A DNA stretch of 64,000 nucleotides from assembly GCA_016703665.1 (NCBI GenBank), contig JADJBS010000015.1, positions 1 to 64,000 of the forward strand, given 5' to 3'. This document shows, in pieces, positions 43,740 to 54,050 of the stretch. The position numbers were made by a program, and so were the translations under genes. Positions within the stretch are counted from its first letter, which is position 1. Every line of letters starts with the position of its first letter. A model generated the notes under the pieces. The model was given only the letters and a program-made list of their open reading frames with translations, ran no database searches and was not told the DNA's origin. Origin of the DNA: Candidatus Defluviibacillus avedoerensis. Lineage in GTDB: Bacteria > Pseudomonadota > Gammaproteobacteria > Burkholderiales > Burkholderiaceae_C.

Positions 43740-44291
43740 ATGGCAAAAATTGCAGTGGTATTTCATTCTGGCTACGGCCACACCCTGCGCGTGGCGCAGT
43801 CCGTCGCCGAAGGCGCAGGCGCTGAGTTGATCGCAATCGACGCGGACGGTAACCTCCCTGCAGACGGTTGGGACAAACTCAACGCAGCAGATGCAATCGT
43901 GTTTGGCAGCCCTACCTACATGGGCAGCGTCAGCTGGCAGTTCAAGAAGTTTGCCGACGCGTCATCCAAGCCTTGGTTTACGCAAGCCTGGAAAGACAAG
44001 CTGTTTGCTGGTTTTACCAACAGCGCCACCATGAATGGCGACAAGCTCTCCACCCTGCATTACATGTTCACACTTGCCATGCAGCACAGTGGCATCTGGG
44101 TGGGCACGGGCATGATGCCGAGCAACAGCAAGGCAGCCCAGCGCAATGATGTGAACTACGTGGGTTCGTTCAGCGGCATGATGGCTCAGTCGCCATCAGA
44201 TGCAAGCCCCGCAGAAATGCTGCCAGGCGACCTGGAAACCGCCCGTTTGTTCGGCAAGCGCGTGGCTGAGGCAGCAGCCCGCCTGACTTGA
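43740..44291 (+). CDS. Flavodoxin-like NAD(P)H:FMN oxidoreductase (WrbA-like)
   Basis: 183 residues. The FMN phosphate-binding loop is FHSGYGHTLRVAQ. The isoalloxazine-contact motif GSPTYMGSVSWQFKKFADAS and the core GFTNSATMNGDKLSTL are typical of the WrbA/flavodoxin family. Likely a quinone or flavin reductase acting against redox stress. It has a good GGAGAA ribosome-binding site and sits between two pirin genes, suggesting one redox-responsive unit. Confidence 0.88.
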   Translation: MAKIAVVFHSGYGHTLRVAQSVAEGAGAELIAIDADGNLPADGWDKLNAADAIVFGSPTYMGSVSWQFKKFADASSKPWFTQAWKDKLFAGFTNSATMNGDKLSTLHYMFTLAMQHSGIWVGTGMMPSNSKAAQRNDVNYVGSFSGMMAQSPSDASPAEMLPGDLETARLFGKRVAEAAARLT

Positions 44292-44326
44292 TGAGATGAT
44301 GCGCTGTTTTCATTGAAAAGGCGCAC

Positions 44327-45283
44327 ATGCCCATCCCGCAGGTTCTGACCGGGCAGATCAAAGACCTTGGAGGCGGCTTCAAGGTCAAAAGACTGTTGCC
44401 TGCCGCTGTGCGGCAGGCAGTGGGACCGTTCCTTTTCATGGACCACTTCGGCCCAGTGACGGTCGAGCCGGGTGCTGCCAACGACGTTCGTCCCCATCCC
44501 CATGTGGGGTTGGCCACTGTCACATACCTATTGGAAGGTGCACTGATGCACCGCGACAGCCTGGGCTTTGTGCAGCGTATCGAGCCTGGCGCGCTCAACT
44601 GGATGACAGCTGGCCGCGGCATTGTGCATTCAGAACGGTGTCCAGACGACATGCGAGAAACGCGGCATGTCAACCACGGCATCCAGCTGTGGGCCGCGCT
44701 GCCCAAGGAGCATGAGGCATGCGCCCCAGGGTTTGTGCACACAGCCGCGCAGGACATACCTCAAACCCAGCTTGGTGCGGTCACCGTGCGCGTATTGCTG
44801 GGCCATGCTTTTGGCTGCGTGTCAACGGTCAAAACCTTCACCACGACCGTCTATCTGGACATTCAGCTTCCCGCAGGCTGTAGCCTGAGCTTGCCCGCAC
44901 TGGCGCCAGAACTCGCGGTCTATAGCCTGGATCATGCGCTGCAACTGGACGGCGAAGTTGTTGCGGGCCACACGCTGGCTGTGTTGCCAACAAACTGCGG
45001 CTGTGAGATCACCGCTGATCAGGCCACCCGGTTGGTGGTCATTGGAGGAGAGCCCCTTGACGGCCCGCGCTTCATGTGGTGGAACTTTGTGTCCAGCCGC
45101 AAGGAGACCATTGCCATGGCTGCACAAGACTGGTCTGGCCATGTGTTTGGCTACGTGGTGGATGAGACCGAAATGGCCCCCCTGCCAGACCGGCGTGGCA
45201 AGCCGGAGCGGCGCCACCCCCCACGCCCGGCAGAGCGCCGAACCAAACTGCCCAAAGGCAAACCCCCGCCGTCTGAGAAATAA
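44327..45283 (+). CDS. Pirin-family protein (second, longer)
   Basis: 318 residues. The N-terminal cupin shows FLFMDHFGPVTVEPGAANDVRPHPHVGLATVTYLLEG with the HPH metal ligands and the TAGRGIVHSER motif. The C-terminal cupin contains FVSSRKETI. The last 40 residues are a basic, proline-rich tail (RRHPPRPAERRTKLPKGKPPP) beyond the normal pirin end. It lies 35 bases after the flavodoxin-like gene. It is only distantly related to the first pirin, so the pair is not a recent duplication. Confidence 0.9.
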   Translation: MPIPQVLTGQIKDLGGGFKVKRLLPAAVRQAVGPFLFMDHFGPVTVEPGAANDVRPHPHVGLATVTYLLEGALMHRDSLGFVQRIEPGALNWMTAGRGIVHSERCPDDMRETRHVNHGIQLWAALPKEHEACAPGFVHTAAQDIPQTQLGAVTVRVLLGHAFGCVSTVKTFTTTVYLDIQLPAGCSLSLPALAPELAVYSLDHALQLDGEVVAGHTLAVLPTNCGCEITADQATRLVVIGGEPLDGPRFMWWNFVSSRKETIAMAAQDWSGHVFGYVVDETEMAPLPDRRGKPERRHPPRPAERRTKLPKGKPPPSEK

Positions 45284-45290
45284 TCAGGGG

Positions 45291-45986
45291 ATGCAGACAC
45301 TCACCGTTTTGCCCTGGCTTGACTGGCTGGCGCTCCTGAGCTTTTTCACCGCCTGGATTGGGTACGCCTGGTTCTCAAGCCATGGCCGCGCGGGGCGCAG
45401 GTCGCTGCTGGCCACCACCAATCGCTACCGCCATGCCTGGATGCTGCAGACCACCGCACGCGACCCGCGCATGTTAGACGGGCTGATCAGCCAGAGTCTG
45501 GCCAGCATGCCGTCGTTCTTCTCGTCCACCACCATCATCATCATTGGCGGCTTGTTTGCCGTGCTCGGCGCTACGCAGGAGGCCGCTAACGTTGTGCGCG
45601 AGATACCGTTCGCTGCACGCACCAGCACCTTGGTGTTTGACCTGAAGGTGTTGGTATTGATCGGCATATTTGTCTACGCTTTTTTTCGCTTTACCTGGTC
45701 GATGCGTCAGAACACCTTTGTGTCCCTGGCCATTGCCTCCATGCCGCCCCCCGCAGAATTTGAGGAGGACAGCGCCAAGCGCGAAATCTACGCTGCCCGT
45801 GCCGGGCGGCTGGCCGGTCTGGCTGCAGAAACTTTCAATGACGGGCTGCGTGCGTACTATTTTGCCTTTGCCGTGATGGCCTGGTTCTTTTCGCCTTGGG
45901 CACTGATGGCCTCGACCGCATTTGTGGTGGTGATTCTGTACAGCCGGGAGTTCCGCTCTGGGGTGCTGGAACTGCTGAACGCTTAG
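45291..45986 (+). CDS. DUF599 family membrane protein
   Basis: 231 residues with four predicted membrane helices (LPWLDWLALLSFFTAWIGYAWF, STTIIIIGGLFAVLGA, TLVFDLKVLVLIGIFVYAFF, YYFAFAVMAWFFSPWALM). The family is widespread and uncharacterised. The frame is open far upstream in the pirin gene, but the ATG at 45291, seven bases after the pirin stop, gives the family N-terminus MQTLTVLPWLDWLAL. Confidence 0.82.
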   Translation: MQTLTVLPWLDWLALLSFFTAWIGYAWFSSHGRAGRRSLLATTNRYRHAWMLQTTARDPRMLDGLISQSLASMPSFFSSTTIIIIGGLFAVLGATQEAANVVREIPFAARTSTLVFDLKVLVLIGIFVYAFFRFTWSMRQNTFVSLAIASMPPPAEFEEDSAKREIYAARAGRLAGLAAETFNDGLRAYYFAFAVMAWFFSPWALMASTAFVVVILYSREFRSGVLELLNA

Positions 45987-46014
45987 ACGTTTTAGCCTTT
46001 CTACAATGAGGGCT

Positions 46015-49000
46015 ATGACCGTTTCTGACCCCAAGCCTGGGCTTGCCCCCGCACCCGCTTATGCCCACTTGCGCCTTCACACCGAGTTTTCGGTGGTTGA
46101 TGGCACCAACCGCATTGATGATGCGGTGGCCCTGGCAGCCAAACTCCAGCAGCCTGCGCTGGCGATCACAGACCTGAACAACCTGTTTGGCACTATCAAG
46201 TTTTACAAATCCGCCCGCGGCAAGGGGTAAAGCCACTGATTGGCGCCGAGCTGATGCTGGAGCCGCTGGATGCCGCTGCCAAAGAGGGGTTTGCCCCAGG
46301 ATACTGCTGCTGGTGCAAAGCCACCAGGGCTATTTAAACCTGTGCGAGATACTGAGCCGTGCCTGGACTCAAAACGTGGTGAAGGCGCAGGCGGTGTGCC
46401 GCCTGGCCTGGCTGCAGGAGCTGGGCGAGGGCCTGATTGCCTTGTCTGGCGCGCAGGCTGGGCCGTTGGGTGCAGCCTTGTTGCAGGATGATGGCGCGCG
46501 GGCGGCAGATTTGGCGCTGCGCTTGGCAGCGATTTTTCCGCATCGGTTTTACATTGAACTGCAGCGCGCAGGCCGTACAGATGACGAAGCCCATGTGGCT
46601 GCGGCCGTGCAGTTGGCGGAACGCCTGCGCCTGCCTGTGGTGGCGACCCACCCGATCCAGTTTGCAGCCGAGGACGAATACGAAGCGCATGAGGCACGGG
46701 TCTGTATCTCTGACGGTGAAATCCTCTCCAATCAGCGCCGGGTGCGCCGCTTTACGCCGGAACAGTATTTCAAATCGAGCGAACAGATGCAGGCGCTGTT
46801 TGCCGATCTGCCCGCGGCATTGGCGAATACGGTGGAGATTGCCAGGCGCTGCAACATCACGTTGAAGCTGGGCAAGTCCATGTTGCCCGAGTTTCCAACG
46901 CCACTGGTCAATGGCGAAAAACTCACGACGGAAGGGTACTTTCGCCATGCGTCTTTTGAAGGCCTGGAGATGCGACTGCGGCATCTTTACCCTGACGAAG
47001 CCGAGCGCGACAGGCAGCGCCCCATCTATGTGGAGCGGCTGGAGTTCGAGATCAATGTGATCCTGAAAATGGATTTTCCGGGTTATTTTTTGATCGTGAG
47101 CGACTTTATCCACTGGGCCAAGCACAACGGCTGCCCAGTCGGCCCGGGCCGGGGCTCAGGTGCTGGGTCTTTGGTGGCCTATGCACTGCAGATTACGGAC
47201 CTGGACCCGCTGCGCTACAAGCTGCTGTTTGAGCGCTTCTTGAACCCTGAGCGCGTCAGCATGCCTGACTTTGACATCGATTTTTGCCAAGGCAACCGCG
47301 ACCGGGTGATCGACTACGTCAAAAGCAAATACGGCAAAGACGCAGTGAGCCAGATCGCCACCTTCGGCACCATGGCGGCGCGCGCCGCCATTCGTGACGT
47401 GGGTCGCGTGCTGGACATGAGCTACACGTTTTGCGATGGCATCAGCAAGCTGATCCCCAACAAGCCAGGCATGTCGGTCACGCTGCAATACCCGCCCGAG
47501 CCCAAGAAGGACGGCGACAAGAACAACTACGCCATCGAGATGGAGCCCGTGCTGGCCGAGCGCATCGAGAAGGAAGAAGACGTCAAAACGCTGATTGAGC
47601 TGGCGCAAAAACTCGAGGGTATGACCCGCAACATTGGCATGCACGCAGGGGGGGTGTTGATTGCACCGGGCAAGCTGACAGACTTTTGCCCGCTGTACCA
47701 GCAGCCAGGCAGCGAATCAGCGGTGAGCCAGTTTGACAAGGACGACGTGGAAGCGGCCGGCCTGGTCAAGTTTGACTTTTTGGGGCTGGCCACGCTCACG
47801 ATTTTGGAAATTGCCAAAGAATTTATTGTCAAACGGCACGCCGGACAAACAGACTTTGCTTTCGAAAATATAGCACTGGATGATGTCAAAACCTACAAGC
47901 TTTTCTCTGACGGCAAGACAGAAGCCGTGTTCCAGTTTGAAAGCCGCGGCATGCAGGGCATGCTGCGCGACGCCAAACCCACGCGGCTGGAGGACCTGAT
48001 CGCGCTCAACGCCTTGTACCGACCTGGCCCGATGGACCTGATTCCCAGCTTTGTGGCCCGTAAGCATGGGCGCGAAGTGGTGGAATACCCGCACCCTGCG
48101 GTGGCCGAGATGCTGTCTGAGACCTACGGCATCATGGTTTACCAAGAGCAGGTGATGCAGACGGCGCAGATTCTGGGGGGCTACTCGCTCGGTGGTGCCG
48201 ACTTGCTGCGCCGAGCCATGGGCAAGAAAAAGGCCGAAGAAATGGCCGAACACAGAGACAAGTTCCGTGCGGGCGCCCTTTCTACCCACGGCATTGGGCA
48301 AGACAAGGCCGATGAAATTTTCGACTTGATGGAGAAGTTCGCGGGCTATGGCTTCAACAAGTCGCATGCAGCGGCCTATTCACTGCTGGCATACCACACG
48401 GGCTGGCTCAAGGTGCACTACACGGCCGAGTTTTTCTGCGCCAACATGACGGTGGAAATGGACGACACCGACAAGCTGAAAATCCTTTACGAGGACGCTT
48501 GCAAGCACTTTGGCATGAGCTTTGAGCACCCAGACATCAACCGGGGGAATTACCGGTTTGAACCTGTCACTGACAAGGTTATCCGATACGGCCTGGGGGC
48601 CATCAAGGGCACAGGTCAACAGGCCATCGAAGCCATCGTCGCAGCGCGCGCTGAGGGAGGCCCCTTCAATAGCCTGTTTGACTTCATGGCGCGCGTTGAC
48701 CGCAGCAAGCTCAACAAGCGCACGGTGGACGCGTTGATCAAGGCGGGTGCCTTTGACAGTCTGCATCTCAACCGGGCTGCACTGGTCGCCAGTATTGACC
48801 GCGCTTTTGAATTTGCTGCCGCCCAGGCCGCCAATGCCAATCAGGGGGGGCTGTTTGACATGGGGGGCACGGATGATCACGGCTCCAGTACGCAAGAGCC
48901 GGATTTGGTCAACGCCACGCCTTGGGGCGTCAAAGAGCGACTGACCGCCGAGAAGCCTGCCGTGGGGTTCTACCTCTCAGGCCATCTTTTTGATGAGGTT

Positions 49001-49576
49001 GCAGCTGAGGTGGGGCAGTTTGTGCGGCGCAAGATTGAAGAGTTGAGCGACAGCCGCGAGCCGCAGCTGCTTGCCGGCATTGTGAGTGACCTGCGGGTGA
49101 TCAACAGTCAACGTGGCAAGCTGGCGCTTTTCAAGCTGGACGACAAGTCGGGTGTGATTGAAGGCAGCGTGGACGAGGCCACCTTGAATGCGAACAAGAA
49201 CCTGTTGAAAGACGATGAGCTCATCATCATCCAGGGCACGGTGCAGAACGATCGCTTTTCGGGTGGCTTGCGCTTGAAGGTCGCCCAAGTTTGGGATTTG
49301 CCAACGGCACGTTGCCGTTTTGGCAAGTTTTTGCGCGTCTTGGTGAACGGCAAAGCGCCCGACATTGCGCAGCTGGTGCGGACTTTCCCGGCCCAAAAGG
49401 AAATGACCGAACAGGGCGAGTTGGTGCGCGGTTTGTCGGTACGGCTGCAATTACAGCAACCCGCTGCCGCCGAGCTGCAGTTGGGTGAGCAAGCCAAGTT
49501 CTTTCCCACCGATGCAGCACTCGCGAGTTGGATGGCGCAAGCGGACGGCGGCAAGGCGGTGATTCAGTATGACTGA
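46015..49576 (+). CDS. dnaE: DNA polymerase III alpha subunit DnaE (two frameshifts in this sequence)
   Basis: The replicative polymerase. The PHP domain begins YAHLRLHTEFSVVDG. The catalytic core includes PVGPGRGSGAGSLVAYAL and the PDFDIDFCQGNRDRVIDYV aspartates. The helix-hairpin-helix/OB part ends near FPTDAALASWM. The frame breaks after KFYKSARGKG at the G4 run 46224-46227. A short stretch (VKPLIGAELMLEPLDAAAKEG) reads in a second frame, and after G4 at 46286-46289 the rest reads in a third. Adding one G to each run gives exactly 1187 residues, normal for the family. Because the gene is essential, both lesions are most likely base-calling errors. A start at 46006 is also possible. Confidence 0.95.
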
Positions 49577-49597
49577 GCTGGCCTGAAAATGCGCAGA

Positions 49598-50653
49598 TCA
49601 GTCACGTGGCCTGAATGCAATGACCATGGGCGAAGGTGGCGGACGCCCCTCGTCTTTGGGCAAAATTTCTGTTTTGTCCAGTGCTTTGAGAACGGCGTCG
49701 TCCCAGGCTTTGTTTCCACTGGATTTGACTAGTTTGCGCCCGACGATGGTGCCGTCGGGTGCTGTTCGTACCTCTACCTCGGCAACAGGGTTGCCGCTGA
49801 TGTCATCGGCAAAGACGATATTGGGCTTGACTCTGGCGATGATGCGCCCGGTGTAGCTGGCTGAAGGGCCGGCAGAGCGCATTGCTGCCCCGGTGGAGCT
49901 TGCATCTCCGCTGGCACCCGCCAGACCGGCCATGCGATTGAGGTTGCGTTGGCGTTGTGCCTCCAGCGCCTTGGCTTCAGTTGCAGATTTGGCCTTAGCC
50001 TCAGCGGCGGCCAACCGGGCTTTGTCTTCTTGCTCTTTTTGGGCCTTTTTTTGCTTTTCCTCAGCCTTGCGGTCGGCTTCTTTTTTTTGCTGTAGTTTGT
50101 CTAGTTTCTCTTGCTCCAGCTTGGCCAGTTTGTCACGTTGAGCTTTGGCGAGTTTTTCTTTCTCTTGCTTTTCGCGTTCAGCCAATTCACGTTCGAGTTT
50201 GGCTTTTTCGGCTTTCTCTTTGGCGATTTTTTGCTCTTTCTTTTGTAGCAATAAAAGCTCGGCTCGTCTGTGGTCTTCGGCTATTTTCTTTTGTTTTTCG
50301 CGCTCCAAGGCGATGTCTGCCGCTGTCGGTAATGGCGGCGTCGGGGCCACGTTTGGTTTGGGCGGGGCGGGTGAGGGTGGCGCGGGGGTCACTGGGACCA
50401 GTGGCTCAACGGGTTTGATTTCTGGGATCGGGGTGGGTGGCTCTTCAAGTCTTGGCGCGGCCACTTCTGGCAATTTAGACCACAGCTCAGCTGCAATGGC
50501 TGGGGTTTCTGTCTGATGGCGCCACTGAACGCTGAACGTTAAAGCCAACATCAAAAGGGCATGTGCAGCGACCGCCAGGAGCAACGCGGGCCACCGGCCA
50601 GGCGGCTCGGGCGGCGCAAATTCAAAGCGGGACTCCTGAACGATGGCCGTCAT
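49598..50653 (-). CDS. tolA: Tol-Pal system protein TolA
   Basis: 351 residues. One N-terminal membrane helix (residues about 22-43) anchors it in the inner membrane. A Pro-rich segment and a long Lys/Glu/Ala helical rod (residues about 120-240) span the periplasm. The C-terminal TonB/TolA-like domain (IIARVKPNIVFADDISGNPVAEVEVRTAPDG) contacts TolB and Pal. It links inner and outer membranes during division. It follows tolR after 26 bases; tolB and pal are not downstream here, where dnaE converges. Confidence 0.93.
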   Translation of the reverse strand: MTAIVQESRFEFAPPEPPGRWPALLLAVAAHALLMLALTFSVQWRHQTETPAIAAELWSKLPEVAAPRLEEPPTPIPEIKPVEPLVPVTPAPPSPAPPKPNVAPTPPLPTAADIALEREKQKKIAEDHRRAELLLLQKKEQKIAKEKAEKAKLERELAEREKQEKEKLAKAQRDKLAKLEQEKLDKLQQKKEADRKAEEKQKKAQKEQEDKARLAAAEAKAKSATEAKALEAQRQRNLNRMAGLAGASGDASSTGAAMRSAGPSASYTGRIIARVKPNIVFADDISGNPVAEVEVRTAPDGTIVGRKLVKSSGNKAWDDAVLKALDKTEILPKDEGRPPPSPMVIAFRPRD

Positions 50654-50679
50654 GGCAGTGACTGTTTAGGGCAGGGAAG

Positions 50680-51099
<420 letters not shown>

Positions 51100-51110
51100 G
51101 CTTGCACTCC

Positions 51111-51803
51111 TCAGCGGCCTGCAGCGGGTGGGGCACCCACATTGCGCTGCAGGATGTTGGAGAACTCTTCTATGAAGGTTTCCAGCTGGATGGAGACACG
51201 GTCAATTTGGCGCGCAAACCGGTTGTAGGCCACCACGGCAGGGATGGCAGCAAACAGGCCAATGGCGGTAGCGACCAAGGCCTCGGCAATGCCCGGTGCC
51301 ACGGTGGACAGGGTGACTTGCTGCAAACCAGCCAAGCCCGTGAATGCGTGCATGATGCCCCAGACGGTGCCAAACAGGCCCACATACGGGGACACAGAGC
51401 CGACGGACGCCAGAAACGAGAGTTGAGACTCCACTTCGTCCATCTCGCGCTGAAAGCTCGCTCGCATGGCACGCCTCGCACCGTCCATCAAGCTGCCGAC
51501 ATCGGTGATTCGGCGCTCGCGCAGTTTTTGAAACTCCCTCATACCGCTGGCAAAAATACGCTCCATCGGGCCGGACTCTTTGGCGTTTTGAATAGCCGAG
51601 TTGAACAGGTCGTTCAGATTGGTGCCCGACCAGAAATCACGCTCAAACTTATCGTTGAGTTTTTTGACCCGCGCCAGCGAGAAGAGTTTGCGCATGATGG
51701 CCGTCCAGCTGGCAACGGACACGCCTAGCAACAGCAGCATGACGGCCTGAACGACCCAGCTGGCATGCAGGACCAGGCTCAAAATTGACATGTCTTGATT
51801 CAT
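51111..51803 (-). CDS. tolQ: Tol-Pal system protein TolQ
   Basis: A 230-residue MotA/TolQ/ExbB channel protein with three membrane helices. The first is LVLHASWVVQAVMLLLLGVSVASW. The conserved SVSPYVGLFGTVWGIMHAF and ATAIGLFAAIPAVVAYN segments line the proton path. It starts 13 bases after ybgC, giving the standard ybgC-tolQ-tolR-tolA order. Confidence 0.96.
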   Translation of the reverse strand: MNQDMSILSLVLHASWVVQAVMLLLLGVSVASWTAIMRKLFSLARVKKLNDKFERDFWSGTNLNDLFNSAIQNAKESGPMERIFASGMREFQKLRERRITDVGSLMDGARRAMRASFQREMDEVESQLSFLASVGSVSPYVGLFGTVWGIMHAFTGLAGLQQVTLSTVAPGIAEALVATAIGLFAAIPAVVAYNRFARQIDRVSIQLETFIEEFSNILQRNVGAPPAAGR

Positions 51804-51816
51804 CAGAAGATTCCCT

Positions 51817-52209
51817 CTAGGCCTTTAACGCCTCAAGTACCTGTAAAGGCATACGCGCTGGGCGCATTGATTGGGCATCAACCCACCCAACCACGACCAA
51901 AGCTTTGCAAAGCGGCAACTGGCCCAGTGTGGCTGCCTGTTGCAGATGCAGGCTGGCGCGACCAAGTTGTTGGAGTTGGGTACTGACGACAAGTTCATCG
52001 TCGAGCCGGGCGGGCCGCGCATAATCCACCGCCGCGTGTGTGACGACGAACATGCCACCCGTTTCCTCGCGCAAGTGCTGCTGATTCAGGCCTAAGTGGC
52101 GAAGCCACTCGGTGCGTGAACGCTCGAAAAACTTCAGGTAGTTCGCGTAGTACACGATGCCGCCGGCATCCGTGTCTTCCCAGTACACGCGCACTGGCCA
52201 CTCAAACAT
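51817..52209 (-). CDS. ybgC: Acyl-CoA thioesterase YbgC (Tol-Pal associated)
   Basis: About 130 residues with a hot-dog fold. The active-site Asp lies in YWEDTDAGGIVYYANYLKFFERSRTEWL. The enzyme hydrolyses short-chain acyl-CoA and is nearly always linked to tolQRA. The frame allows a start at 52233, but MFEWPVRVYWEDTD matches family N-termini. Either start overlaps the end of the upstream aminotransferase gene, so coupling is expected. Confidence 0.93.
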   Translation of the reverse strand: MFEWPVRVYWEDTDAGGIVYYANYLKFFERSRTEWLRHLGLNQQHLREETGGMFVVTHAAVDYARPARLDDELVVSTQLQQLGRASLHLQQAATLGQLPLCKALVVVGWVDAQSMRPARMPLQVLEALKA

Positions 52210-53434
52210 GGGCTCGCTCAGTATGCTTGCCATGCACCGCCAGGGCGCGGCTCATTCGGGCACCTGCCTCCTGCAATTGCGCCATGCTGTTTGCTGTGGA
52301 AAAGCGAACAAAGTTTTCAACTTCTGCCACACCAAAATCCCGCCCAGGGGTGACCGCAATATGGGCGCGCTGCATCAGCTCGAACGCAAAATCCCAGCTG
52401 CCAGTGATGCCCCAGCGCTCGGTTAGTTCAGAGCAGTTCGCCCATGCGTAGAACGCACCGTCAGGTACGACGGGAATTGAAAAACCCAATTCGCGCAATG
52501 CGGGAATGAAGTAGTCGCGCCTGGCCTTGAATTCGGCACGCCGCCGCTCGTATTCGGCAATGCTATCGGGTTCAAAGCAGGCCATCGCGGCATGTTGCGC
52601 GATGGTGCTGGGGCAAATGAAGAGGTTTTGGGCAATGCGCTCCACCACATCCACCAAGGAATCAGGCACCACCAGCCAACCCAGACGCCAGCCCGTCATG
52701 TTGAAATACTTGGAGAAACTGTTGATGCTGATGATGTTGTCATCAATGGCCAATGCGGTGTGGCCGAATTCATCGTCGTGGCTGAGACCCAGGTAGATTT
52801 CATCAATCAATGTGATGCCGCCCCGGCGGCTGACCTGCTCATGGATTTGCCGCAAAGCAGTTGGATGGATGCTGGTGCCGGTGGGGTTCGACGGGGACGC
52901 CAGCAGTACGCCACGGGTGCGGGGCGTCCACGCTGCTTCAACGGCAGCAGCGCTGAGCTGGTAGCGGTCTTTTGCCGTGGTTGGCAGCAATACCGCAGTA
53001 CCTTCTGCGGCACTCACAAAGTGCCTGTTGCAGGGGTAGCTAGGGTTGGGCATGAGGATTTCATCGCCAGCCTCTATCAAAGCCAGACAGGCGAGTTGCA
53101 GTGCGGCTGAAGCGCCTGCAGTGACCACAATGCGTCTGGTCGGAATGTTCACGCCAAAACGGCTGGCATACCAAGCGCTGATACGCTCACGCAGAGGGTC
53201 CAGGCCAGTCGCCTGGGTGTATTGCGTGTGCCCAGCGGCAATCGCCTCGGTCGCAGCTTGCTGCACCAGATACGGGGCAGTGAAGTCTGGTTCGCCAATG
53301 TTCAGGTAGAGCATTGGTTCGGCGCTGTGTCTGAAAGCGGCAGCCATCTGACGGGCTTTCTTGGCCACTTCCATCACGTAAAAGGGCTCGATGCGCTGCG
53401 CGCGCTGTGCGATTCGCGATATTCCGCTGGTCAT
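52202..53434 (-). CDS. PLP-dependent aminotransferase, class I/II
   Basis: About 410 residues. The segment LNIGEPDFTAP, the NPSNPTG-like LLASPSNPTGTSIH, the PLP lysine in SINSFSKYFNMTGWRLGW and the final Arg region (VTPGRDFGVAEVENFVRFSTA) mark an AspC/AlaT-like fold-type I enzyme. The amino-acid substrate is not clear. The start at 53434, 16 bases after nusB, gives the normal N-terminus; an opening at 53533 would lie inside nusB. Confidence 0.9.
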   Translation of the reverse strand: MTSGISRIAQRAQRIEPFYVMEVAKKARQMAAAFRHSAEPMLYLNIGEPDFTAPYLVQQAATEAIAAGHTQYTQATGLDPLRERISAWYASRFGVNIPTRRIVVTAGASAALQLACLALIEAGDEILMPNPSYPCNRHFVSAAEGTAVLLPTTAKDRYQLSAAAVEAAWTPRTRGVLLASPSNPTGTSIHPTALRQIHEQVSRRGGITLIDEIYLGLSHDDEFGHTALAIDDNIISINSFSKYFNMTGWRLGWLVVPDSLVDVVERIAQNLFICPSTIAQHAAMACFEPDSIAEYERRRAEFKARRDYFIPALRELGFSIPVVPDGAFYAWANCSELTERWGITGSWDFAFELMQRAHIAVTPGRDFGVAEVENFVRFSTANSMAQLQEAGARMSRALAVHGKHTERAHV

Positions 53435-53450
53435 GGCGTAAGGGCTTTGG

Positions 53451-54050
53451 TCAGTCTTCAGAATGCGTTTGGCCTGATACGGCAGCTGGTTTTCGGGGCT
53501 TGCTCTTGGGTGGGGCTGCGCGGTCTGCAGCAACTTCGTCTGGCCGAAGCTTGGGGGCCAGACCGTTTAGCACACCGTTGACGTATTTGTGGCCGTCCGT
53601 GCCGCCAAACTCTTTGGCCAGCTCGACATATTCATTGAGAACGACGCGCCAGGGAATGTCCAGGCAGTGCTGCAGTTCATAGGCACCGAGCCACATCACA
53701 CTGTGCTCAATCGGTGAGATTTCTGCCATCTTGCGGTCCAGCAAGGGCAAGATGTGCTCATCCAGTGCGGCTGAATTGTCGATGCAACCGTGGAGCAGCG
53801 CATCGTAATGGGCCGAATCGGCCTTGTGAAAACCAGACAGGTCACGCGTGAACGCGTCTATTGAAGAGGCGTCGTTCTTACCCACGAGATGCTGATAAAG
53901 CGCTTGAAGCGCGAATTCGCGGGCACGCGTACGCCCGGATTTCGCCGAGGCCTTGCGTGCCCCGGTGCTGGTCAGGCCGGTGCGGCTCTGGCGTTTGGGT
54001 GCGGCAGAGGCTGTGGGTGGAGTCCCCGGCGGCGTGTGGGTGTCGCTCAT
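53451..54050 (-). CDS. nusB: Transcription antitermination factor NusB
   Basis: 199 residues. The helical NusB fold is recognised from AREFALQALYQHLVG, LLDRKMAEISPIEHSVMWLGAYEL and IPWRVVLNEYVELAKEFGGTDGHKYVNGVLNGL. It binds boxA RNA with S10 for rRNA antitermination. About 40 N-terminal residues rich in Thr, Ala and Pro and a 25-residue basic C-terminal tail exceed the usual 140-170 residue length. It overlaps ribH by four bases (ATGA). Confidence 0.95.
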   Translation of the reverse strand: MSDTHTPPGTPPTASAAPKRQSRTGLTSTGARKASAKSGRTRAREFALQALYQHLVGKNDASSIDAFTRDLSGFHKADSAHYDALLHGCIDNSAALDEHILPLLDRKMAEISPIEHSVMWLGAYELQHCLDIPWRVVLNEYVELAKEFGGTDGHKYVNGVLNGLAPKLRPDEVAADRAAPPKSKPRKPAAVSGQTHSED

